A DNA stretch of 33,288 nucleotides from Candidatus Aphodovivens avistercoris (GTDB lineage Bacteria > Actinomycetota > Coriobacteriia > Coriobacteriales > Eggerthellaceae), in contig DVIW01000011.1 in the NCBI GenBank assembly GCA_018710945.1, positions 1-33,288 of the forward strand, written 5' to 3'. Made by a program: the position numbers and the translations under genes. Under the pieces are notes generated by a model. It saw only the letters and a list, made by a program, of their open reading frames with translations, did no database searches and was not told the DNA's origin. Shown here piece by piece: positions 27,140 through 33,288 of this stretch (positions within the stretch are counted from its first letter, which is position 1; every line of letters begins with the position of its first letter).

Positions 27140-27172
27140 ACCCCTCATGAACGCTTGAATCGAGGAGTACGA

Positions 27173-28801
27173 ATGATCTGCCCGCACTGCCATGCCGACA
27201 ACCGCGAGGGCGCGAAGTTCTGCGACGAATGCGGAACGCGCCTCGCTTCCGCTCCCGCCGCCGGCGAGGGCGGCTCCGAGCATGCGGAGGACCCGGAAAA
27301 GGTTCGCCGCTCCGGCGCTTCCAGCGGGCCGCTTGACGGGCTTCCCGTCATCGCCGTGGCCGGTTTGAACGCCGATGCGCAGGGGCACCGCGTCACGGAG
27401 GAATCCTTCGAGCTGGACGAGGCGGAGCTGGCCGCCGAGGACGCGCCGTCCGCTGCGGACGACGGTGCCGCCGATCCCGCTGCGCGTGCGGGCGAGGACG
27501 CTCCTTCCGACGACGCTGCGCTGGCGGAGGACGCGAGCCGCTCCGACGAAGCGTCGGCGGACGAGGTCGCGGCCGACGCGCCGGGCACCGAACCCCCCGA
27601 CGTTCCCACCGCTTCAAAGACCGCCGCCATCCCTGCGGGCGAGACGGGCGTCATCGCCGCGCGCGCCGACGCCCCGGCCTCCGAGGCCTCCCAGACGCGC
27701 CGCATCGACCTGTCGGGCTTCGACGAGTACCTGCCCGCCGGTTCTTACGTTCCGCCTTCCCCCAGCTGGCGCGACGGCGGCACGATGAAGATGCCGCGCA
27801 TCGAGGAGCCCGGCTCCGTGGACCAGAAGTCCTTCATCGCCCCCGAAGAGGGCAAGAAGCGTGGGCGCGCCTTGAAGGTGGGCCTCGGCATCGCCGCGGC
27901 GCTCGTGCTCATCGCCGCCATCGCGGCGTTCGCCACCTACAGCATGGAGCTGTGGGGCGGCAAGGTGGTTCCCGACGTGGTGGGCATGACCCAGGCCGAC
28001 GCCACCAACACGCTGGAGTCCAAGGGCTTTACCGTGCGCGCCACCCAGGTGAAGTCGGACGAGACCGAAGGGCTCGTGCTGCTGATGGATCCCTCGGGCG
28101 GCGGGCGCGCCGACGAGGGCGCCGAGGTGGTCATCCACATCGCCACCGCGCGCTGCGTCCCCGACATCGTGGGATCGGCGCGCGCTGACGCGGAGGCCGC
28201 CATCGAGGCGGAGGGCCTGGACAACGTCACCTTCACCACGCAGAAGTCCGACGAGGCCGAGGGCACGGTGCTTTCGGTGGAGCCGGCGGAGGGCGAGAAG
28301 GTGAAGGCCGGCACCGCCGTCACCGTGGTGGTGGCCGAGCCCTACACCGTCCCCGACATCTCCGGTATGACCGCCGACGAAGCCGCCGCGGCCCTGGAAG
28401 AGGCCGGCTACACCTCGCACGTGGAGCACATCTACGACGAGAGCGTGGCCGACGGCACGGTGCTGGGCACGACGCCGGCGGCGGGCGAGAAGCTTGCCAG
28501 CGGCAGCGACGTGGCCATCAACGTGTCGATGTCGCGCGCCACCGAGCTGGTGGCCGCCACGCAGGCGCTGTTCGCGCCGGGCGCCTCGGTGGTCATCGAC
28601 GGCGTGAACTACGACGTGGTGTCGTGCGACTCGGTGACCTACCAGGGATCCGACACCACCGCCTACTCCATCACGGCCGCGCCCTACACCACGTTTCTGG
28701 GCGTGAAGCTGCCGCTTGAGGCGCGCGCGGTCACCGGCACGCTGGTGTGGAGCGCCGACAACGCCGTCATCGGGGGCTCGCCGTCGGTGGCGGTGGGCTA
28801 G
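27173..28801 (+). CDS. Zinc-ribbon, single-pass membrane protein with three PASTA domains
   Basis: A 542-residue protein. It begins with a zinc ribbon (Cys3, Cys6, Cys17, Cys20), then an acidic Ala-rich disordered region (about 25-225), a basic stop and one membrane helix (about 236-257). Three PASTA repeats follow outside the cell (about 265-324, 328-388 and 391-453; each starts near VPD and ends in a VxVxVA-like strand), then a unique domain (454-542). PASTA domains of Ser/Thr kinases and PBPs sense or bind peptidoglycan; here no kinase domain is present, so a wall-sensing or scaffolding role is inferred. ATG 27173 has GAGGAG 5 nt upstream. It lies between era and recO, breaking the usual pair. 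Confidence 0.88.
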   Translation: MICPHCHADNREGAKFCDECGTRLASAPAAGEGGSEHAEDPEKVRRSGASSGPLDGLPVIAVAGLNADAQGHRVTEESFELDEAELAAEDAPSAADDGAADPAARAGEDAPSDDAALAEDASRSDEASADEVAADAPGTEPPDVPTASKTAAIPAGETGVIAARADAPASEASQTRRIDLSGFDEYLPAGSYVPPSPSWRDGGTMKMPRIEEPGSVDQKSFIAPEEGKKRGRALKVGLGIAAALVLIAAIAAFATYSMELWGGKVVPDVVGMTQADATNTLESKGFTVRATQVKSDETEGLVLLMDPSGGGRADEGAEVVIHIATARCVPDIVGSARADAEAAIEAEGLDNVTFTTQKSDEAEGTVLSVEPAEGEKVKAGTAVTVVVAEPYTVPDISGMTADEAAAALEEAGYTSHVEHIYDESVADGTVLGTTPAAGEKLASGSDVAINVSMSRATELVAATQALFAPGASVVIDGVNYDVVSCDSVTYQGSDTTAYSITAAPYTTFLGVKLPLEARAVTGTLVWSADNAVIGGSPSVAVG

Positions 28802-28808
28802 CCGCGCG

Positions 28809-29579
28809 ATGGCGGGCGGCACCGCGCGCGAGCGCATCGTCGTTCTGCGCAAGACCAAGCTGCGCGAGACGGACCTCATCATCACGTTCCTGGCATCCGA
28901 CGGCTCGCTCGGGCGGGCCGTGGCGAAGGGCGCGCGCAAGCCGCAGAGCCCCTTCGCCGCCCGGCTGGAGCTCTACGCCGTCTCCGACGTGCTGATCGCG
29001 CGCGGGCGCTCGCTCGACATCGTGAAGGAGGCGCGTTTGGTGGCGGCCCATGGCGGCCTGCACGCGAACCTGGAGCGCGCGTCCTGCGCGGCTCCCGTGG
29101 CCGAGCTGCTTTCGCGCACGGCCCAGGAGGGGCTGCCCGTCGAGCGACTGTTCGATCTGACCTGCGCTTCCTTCGACGCCTTGGAACGCGTCCCGGCCGC
29201 ATCCGCGCCCGCCGCAGCGGCGGCGGCCCTGCTGAAGGCGCTCGCGTTCTCGGGTTTCCGTCCGGTGCTCGGCCGCTGCGCGCTGTGCGGCGCGGAGGTG
29301 CCGCTGGTGGCTGGCTCGCTGGCCGCGTTCTCGGTGGCGGAGGGCGGCACGGTGTGTGGGCGCTGCCGCCCGCAGGCGGAGTGCCGGCTGCTTCCCGCCG
29401 AGGGGCTTTCCTTCGCACGGACGCTTCTGACCTCCACCTTCGCCGCCATCGAGACGCTGCCGCCCGACCTTGACGCGGCGTTTTCCGCCCTGCGGCTCGT
29501 CCAGCAGCTGGCGCGCGAGCACGCCGGCGTGAACCTGAAGTCGCTGAACTTCCTGTTCACCTGCGGGTTGTTCGGCTGA
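28809..29579 (+). CDS. recO: DNA repair protein RecO
   Basis: Recombination mediator that helps RecA displace SSB in the RecFOR pathway. The 256-residue product has an N-terminal OB fold (IVVLRKTKLRETDLIITFLASDG), a helical middle, and a C-terminal zinc site with Cys157, Cys160, Cys183 and Cys186 (CALC...CGRC). Zinc sites of this kind occur in many bacterial RecO proteins. It starts 7 nt after the PASTA protein stop with no strong ribosome site, so it is probably coupled to that gene. The region around residues 129-141 is an alanine run. Confidence 0.92.
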   Translation: MAGGTARERIVVLRKTKLRETDLIITFLASDGSLGRAVAKGARKPQSPFAARLELYAVSDVLIARGRSLDIVKEARLVAAHGGLHANLERASCAAPVAELLSRTAQEGLPVERLFDLTCASFDALERVPAASAPAAAAAALLKALAFSGFRPVLGRCALCGAEVPLVAGSLAAFSVAEGGTVCGRCRPQAECRLLPAEGLSFARTLLTSTFAAIETLPPDLDAAFSALRLVQQLAREHAGVNLKSLNFLFTCGLFG

Positions 29580-29886
29580 CGGCCGGCGCGTTCGGCGCGA
29601 GGGCGCTTGCGGGGGCGGGGCGCCTGCCGCGCGGGGCCGCGTTCGCCGCATCCGGCTCGCCGCAGCCTCCTTCCGCCTCTTCGCCGCCCCGCCTGCCCGG
29701 ATGTGCTGATGCTGTGAGCCCGCGCGCCGGCGCGCTTGTGGGGTGGGGCCGCATCGCGTACAATTGACCGGCTGCCCGTCGGGCGGCCGCTTCCCCCTTG
29801 GTCCGCATGCGTCCACCGCTTGCCCACCCAGAAGGAAGCGCGAAACGTTGAAGCGGCCGCGTCGGCCGCGAAAGGAAAGGTGGAAC
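29580..29886. other. 307-bp region between recO and rpsO
   Basis: No gene recognised. The first half is very GC-rich with an inverted repeat, GGCGGGGCG (29614-29622) and CGCCCCGCC (29685-29693), possibly part of a recO transcription end. The second half holds the rpsO promoter (29736-29764) and a leader of about 115 nt with a GCGGCC/GGCCGC hairpin just before the ribosome site. Confidence 0.6.
29736..29764 (+). promoter_or_regulatory. Promoter of rpsO
   Basis: TTGTGG (29736-29741), 17 nt, then TACAAT (29759-29764). This is the only promoter in the window with a recognisable, though partial, -35 at the standard distance. The palindrome CGCGCGCCGGCGCGC (29721-29735) abuts the -35; its 13-bp core also flanks the lepA promoter. 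Confidence 0.6.
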
Positions 29887-30174
29887 ATGCCTAGCAAGCT
29901 CAGCATCACCAAGGAGCGCACGGCGGAGCTCGTGCGCGAGTTCGGTCGCGACGAGAAGGACTGCGGCAACTCCAACGTGCAGGTTGCCATCCTCACGGAG
30001 CGCATCCGCAACCTCACCGAGCACCTGAAGGCCCATCCGAAGGACCATCACACCCGCCGCGGTCTGATGAAGCTCATCGGCAAGCGCCGCAGCCTGCTGA
30101 AGTACATCAAGGCGCGCGACATCGAGGAGTACCGTTCGCTCATCAAGAAGCTCGGCATCCGCGACAACATCTAG
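29887..30174 (+). CDS. rpsO: 30S ribosomal protein S15
   Basis: Binds 16S rRNA and organises the platform of the small subunit. The 95-residue product is slightly longer than the 89 of E. coli. It has the expected four-helix pattern: [53 protein letters not shown] in the central helices, and a final helix with [24 protein letters not shown] 29887 follows AGGAAAGG with a short spacer; an in-frame start at 29743 would precede the promoter. rpsO-pnp is a widely conserved pair, kept here. Confidence 0.97.
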   Translation: MPSKLSITKERTAELVREFGRDEKDCGNSNVQVAILTERIRNLTEHLKAHPKDHHTRRGLMKLIGKRRSLLKYIKARDIEEYRSLIKKLGIRDNI

Positions 30175-30181
30175 GCACCTG

Positions 30182-30206
30182 GGAAGCCCGCGCATCGCGG
30201 GCTTCC
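30182..30206 (+). terminator. Hairpin between rpsO and pnp
   Basis: Perfect 11-bp stem GGAAGCCCGCG (30182-30192) and CGCGGGCTTCC (30196-30206) with a CAT loop, 8 nt after the rpsO stop. It has no T tract. It may end part of the rpsO transcripts or serve as an RNase III-type processing site, as known between rpsO and pnp in E. coli. Confidence 0.65.
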
Positions 30207-30250
30207 GCGCATCCGGGCGGGGAAGGGCCCGCTCGGCTCGTGGAACCGCA

Positions 30251-30305
30251 GGGGGCAGGAGGCCCCCTTTGGGAAGGCGGTCGGCAGCGCAAGGGGCGCT
30301 GCCGC
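30251..30305 (+). promoter_or_regulatory. Structured pnp leader with further hairpins
   Basis: GGGGGC-AGGAG-GCCCCC followed by TTT (30251-30270) is terminator-like. A second stem, CGGCAGCGC/GCGCTGCCG, follows at about 30282-30304. Together with the hairpin at 30182-30206, they make the pnp leader of about 219 nt highly structured, consistent with attenuation or processing control of PNPase. No separate pnp promoter was seen. Confidence 0.45.
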
Positions 30306-30393
30306 TCGCGACGGCGCGAAACGTGAGTACCCGCCGTCGAAGAAGCTCGCGGGCAATAGGGCGCGCGAGGCGAAAGAGAAGGAACAGGAAACC

Positions 30394-32625
30394 ATGGAAA
30401 AGATCGTCGAGTCGTTCGAGCTGTACGGCAAGACCTACCGCCTGGAGACGGGCGAGCTGGCCAAGCAGGCCACCGGCGCCGTGCTGGTCAGCCAGGGCGA
30501 CACCACCGTGCTGGTGACGGCCGTCATCTCGAAGGAGGAGAAGGACTACGACTTCTTCCCCCTCACCGTCGACTTCATCGAGAAGATGTACGCCGTGGGC
30601 CGCATCCCCGGCGGCTATCTGAAGCGCGAGGCGCGCCCCTCCGAGAAGGGCACGCTGACCGCCCGCATGATCGACCGCCCCATCCGCCCCGGCTTCGCCG
30701 ACGGCTTCAAGCGCGAGGTGCACGTGGTGGCCACCACCTTCGTGGCCGACCAGATCAACCCGCCCGACACCATCTGCGTGATGGGCGCCTCCGCCGCGCT
30801 GATGCTGGGCGCGGCCCCCTTCGACGGCCCGGCCGCCTGCGTGCGCATCGGCCGCGACGTTGAGACGGGCCAGTTCATCGTCAATCCCACCTTCGAGGAG
30901 GAGAAGAACTCCGATCTGGAGCTGACCATTGCCGGCACGGCCGACTACATCTCCATGGTGGAGGCCGGCGCGCATGAGATCTCCGAAGAGGACATGGTGG
31001 CCGCCATCGCGTTCGGCCAGGAGGCCATCGCCGCGTTCTGCGAGGCGCAGCAGCGCTTCCTGGACCGCTGCGACATCCAGCCGCGCGAGTGGCCCATCCA
31101 CGTGGCCGATCCCTCCATCGCCGAGCGCGTCAACCCCTTCCTGGACGAGATGTCCGCGGCTCTGAAGGACGCCGACAAGCAGGCCCGCATGGGCAAGGTG
31201 GAGGCGCTGAAGGACCGCATCAAGGCCGAGCAGTTCACCGACGAGGAGCGCGCCGCTTGGAAGGGCGACATCGCCGCCGCGTGCAAGGCGCTTGAGAAGA
31301 AGGCCATGCGCGCCATGGTCATCGAGACGGGCGAGCGCGCCGACGGCCGCCGTCCCGACGAGATCCGCCCGCTGCACATCGTGCCGGGCTACCTGCCGCG
31401 CGTGCACGGCTCGGGCCTGTTCCAGCGCGGCCAGACCCAGGTGATGAGCGTGGTGACGCTGGGCATGCTCAACGAGTGGCAGCGCCTGGACACCATCGAC
31501 CCCGCCGAGGGCAAGCGCTACATGCACCAGTACAACTTCCCGCCGTACTGCACCGGCGAGGTGGGCCGCATGGGCGCCCCGAAGCGCCGCGAGGTGGGGC
31601 ACGGCGCCCTGGCCGAGCGCGCCCTTCTGCCGGTGATCCCCTCCGAGGACGACTTCCCCTACGCCATCCGCGTGGTCTCCGAGGTGCTGGAGTCCAACGG
31701 CTCCTCGTCGATGGCCTCCACCTGCGGCTCCACGCTGGCGCTGATGGATGCGGGCGTGCCCATCAAGGCGCCCGTCTCCGGCATCGCCATGGGCCTCATC
31801 AAGGAGGGCGACGACGTGGTCATCCTCTCCGACATCCAGGGCATCGAGGACTTTTTGGGCGACATGGACTTCAAGGTGTGCGGCACCGAGCAGGGCATCA
31901 CGGCGCTGCAGATGGACAACAAGGCCCGCGGCCTGTCGGTGGAAATCCTGGCCCGCGCGCTGAAGCAGGCGCACGAGGGCCGCATGTTCATCCTCGACGC
32001 CATGCTGGCCCAGATCGGCGCGCCGCGCGAGCAGCTGCGCGACACCGCCCCGCGCATCGAGACCATCCACATCCCCGTTGACAAGATCCGCGAGGTCATC
32101 GGCAGCGGCGGCAAGGTGGTGCGCGGCATCCAGGACGAGACGGGCGCCAGCATCGACATCCAGGAGGACGGCACCATCCACATCGCGGCCGTCGAGGGCA
32201 CCGCGGGCGAGGCCGCCAAGAAGATGATCCTCGACATCGTGAAGGAGCCCGAAGTGGGCGAGGAGTACGAGGGCGAGGTCGTGGGCATCAAGGACTTCGG
32301 CGCCTTCGTGAAGCTGACGCCGGCCAAGGACGGCCTGCTGCACATCAGCCGTGTGGCGAACGGCCGCGTGGCCACGGTGGAGGACGTGCTGAGCCTCGGC
32401 GACGTGGTGAAGGTGAAGGTGCTGGAGGTCGATCCCAAGACGGGCAAGATCTCGCTCGACCGCCTCGACAAGCCCGACGCTCCCGAGTCTGCCGGCAACG
32501 GCGGGCGCGGCAGCCACGGGCACGGCGGCAACGGAGGCGGCCATGGCCGCGGCAACGGCGGCAAGGTGGACAACCACCCCGGCCGCGCGGGCCGCACGCC
32601 GCGCCGCCGCCACGAGGCCAACTAG
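30394..32625 (+). CDS. pnp: Polyribonucleotide nucleotidyltransferase (PNPase)
   Basis: Phosphate-dependent 3'-5' exoribonuclease and polymerase of the RNA degradation machinery. The 743-residue product has two RNase PH-like domains (first from residue 10 with TGAVLVSQGDTTVLVT; second from about 310 with RADGRRPDEIRPL), a helical linker between them, then KH (VIGSGGKVVRGIQDETGASIDI) and S1 (GEVVGIKDFGAFVKLTP) RNA-binding domains. It ends in a tail of about 50 residues rich in Gly, His, Asn and Arg, unlike the folded core. The start is ATG 30394, with AAGGAACAGG upstream. It is cotranscribed with rpsO or transcribed from read-through. Confidence 0.97.
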   Translation: MEKIVESFELYGKTYRLETGELAKQATGAVLVSQGDTTVLVTAVISKEEKDYDFFPLTVDFIEKMYAVGRIPGGYLKREARPSEKGTLTARMIDRPIRPGFADGFKREVHVVATTFVADQINPPDTICVMGASAALMLGAAPFDGPAACVRIGRDVETGQFIVNPTFEEEKNSDLELTIAGTADYISMVEAGAHEISEEDMVAAIAFGQEAIAAFCEAQQRFLDRCDIQPREWPIHVADPSIAERVNPFLDEMSAALKDADKQARMGKVEALKDRIKAEQFTDEERAAWKGDIAAACKALEKKAMRAMVIETGERADGRRPDEIRPLHIVPGYLPRVHGSGLFQRGQTQVMSVVTLGMLNEWQRLDTIDPAEGKRYMHQYNFPPYCTGEVGRMGAPKRREVGHGALAERALLPVIPSEDDFPYAIRVVSEVLESNGSSSMASTCGSTLALMDAGVPIKAPVSGIAMGLIKEGDDVVILSDIQGIEDFLGDMDFKVCGTEQGITALQMDNKARGLSVEILARALKQAHEGRMFILDAMLAQIGAPREQLRDTAPRIETIHIPVDKIREVIGSGGKVVRGIQDETGASIDIQEDGTIHIAAVEGTAGEAAKKMILDIVKEPEVGEEYEGEVVGIKDFGAFVKLTPAKDGLLHISRVANGRVATVEDVLSLGDVVKVKVLEVDPKTGKISLDRLDKPDAPESAGNGGRGSHGHGGNGGGHGRGNGGKVDNHPGRAGRTPRRRHEAN

Positions 32626-32631
32626 CCGCGC

Positions 32632-32664
32632 GCAAGGGTGCCGCCGCAAGGCCGGCACCCTTGC
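32632..32664 (+). terminator. Terminator after pnp
   Basis: Perfect 12-bp stem GCAAGGGTGCCG (32632-32643) and CGGCACCCTTGC (32653-32664) with a 9-nt loop, followed by CGCTTT. It begins 6 nt after the pnp stop codon. Confidence 0.8.
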
Positions 32665-32748
32665 CGCTTTCAGGGCGCCCTTCCGCGTGCGCGCACGCCG
32701 CGGGGCGTCCGCGAGAACGCACGATTCCAACGCGAGAGAGGAGCCCTC

Positions 32749-33288
32749 ATGATCCGAGTGGCCGTTTCGGGATGCGCCGGCCGCATGGGCCAGGCGGTGG
32801 TTGCGGCGGTTTCCGCCGCCGACGACATGGAGGTGGCCTGCGGCATCGACCCGCATGCCCCGGCCGACGCGGCGTTTCCTGTGTTCGGCGACGTGGCCGC
32901 GGCCGTTGAGGCCGGCGGCTTCGACGTGCTGGTGGACTTCACCCAGCCCGCCGTGGTGGCAGAGAACCTGCGCTGCGCCCTTCCGGCGGGCATCGACTGC
33001 GTGGTGGGCACCACCGGGCTTTCGGGCGAGGCGCTCGAAGAGCTGGCGGCGCTGGCCCCGGCGGGCACCTGCCTGTTCTACGCGCCGAACTTCACCACCG
33101 GCGCCGTGCTGATGATGCAGTTCGCCAAGGCGGCCGCGCCCTACTTCCCCGAGGCCGAGGTGCTGGAGTTCCACCACTGCAACAAGAAGGACGCGCCGTC
33201 GGGCACCGCCGTGCGCACGGCCGAAATCATCTCCGAGGCCCGCGGCGGGCGCGCCAGCGCGGCGCCGGGCCGCGAGACCGAGATCGCC
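32749..33288 (+). CDS. dapB: 4-hydroxy-tetrahydrodipicolinate reductase (3' end outside window)
   Basis: NAD(P)H-dependent enzyme of lysine and diaminopimelate synthesis, needed for peptidoglycan cross-links. The first 180 codons are present and the frame is open at the right edge; the full protein is usually about 245-270 residues. MIRVAVSGCAGRMGQAV gives the Rossmann GxxGRMG loop, DFTQPAV and GTTGLS are cofactor and substrate motifs, and EFHHCNKKDAPSGTA contains the catalytic His pair (142-143) and the K-x-DAPSGTA substrate loop. ATG 32749 has AGAGAGGAG at 32735-32743, 5 nt upstream. It sits after the pnp terminator, so it probably has its own promoter between 32665 and 32735, which I could not identify. 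Confidence 0.96.
   Translation, partial: MIRVAVSGCAGRMGQAVVAAVSAADDMEVACGIDPHAPADAAFPVFGDVAAAVEAGGFDVLVDFTQPAVVAENLRCALPAGIDCVVGTTGLSGEALEELAALAPAGTCLFYAPNFTTGAVLMMQFAKAAAPYFPEAEVLEFHHCNKKDAPSGTAVRTAEIISEARGGRASAAPGRETEIA

Noticed and set aside
29557..33177. Minus-strand open frame of 1,206 codons opposite rpsO, pnp and dapB
   Set aside because: It is antisense to three certain genes, His/Ala/Gly/Arg-rich without recognisable domains, and typical of antisense frames in GC-rich DNA.

Overview
This GC-rich window comes from an actinobacterial chromosome, most likely class Coriobacteriia (an Eggerthella/Gordonibacter-type anaerobe). That placement is an inference. It rests on the actinobacterial-type integration host factor (mihF) next to gmk and rpoZ, on the gene order comEA-comEC-holA-rpsT-lepA-hemW-hrcA-dnaJ-rsmE-mtaB-phoH-ybeY-dgkA-era-recO, on frequent GTG/TTG starts, and on promoters with a strong -10 box and little or no -35 box. 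It is core genome: there is no transposase, integrase, phage gene, CRISPR array, tRNA or rRNA. All genes run rightward except rpsT.

Layout. (1) 1-5529: end of a pyrimidine operon, carB (cut by the left edge)-pyrK-pyrD-pyrF, tightly packed. (2) 5704-6868: mihF-gmk-rpoZ (nucleoid protein, GMP kinase, RNA polymerase omega). (3) 6869-7305: a gene-free stretch with a hairpin, a 101-bp imperfect palindrome and a 44-bp-period direct repeat, followed by thiI. (4) 8695-12787: comEA-comEC (DNA uptake) and holA (replication clamp loader delta). (5) rpsT on the minus strand, with an unusually long S20 protein and a long structured leader, divergent from a proline-rich four-helix membrane protein. (6) 14807-19060: lepA, a 67-residue membrane peptide, dusB and hemW. 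(7) 19275-21506: hrcA-dnaJ, with an imperfect CIRCE operator over the hrcA promoter. (8) 21764-23985: rsmE-mtaB (rRNA and tRNA modification). (9) 24060-29579: phoH-ybeY-dgkA-era, a zinc-ribbon/PASTA membrane protein, and recO. (10) 29887-33288: rpsO, pnp and the start of dapB, cut by the right edge.

Most genes serve translation, RNA processing and modification, or nucleotide supply. I found no convincing new multi-gene system. The leads most worth following are: two apparently leaderless genes (holA and phoH) with identical -10-to-ATG spacing; a shared -10 motif in front of ten genes; the degenerate CIRCE at hrcA; two large intergenic palindromes that look like dispersed elements; an S20 with a coiled tail of about 75 residues; a kinase-less zinc-ribbon/PASTA protein lodged between era and recO; and an Ala/Pro-rich insertion in MtaB.
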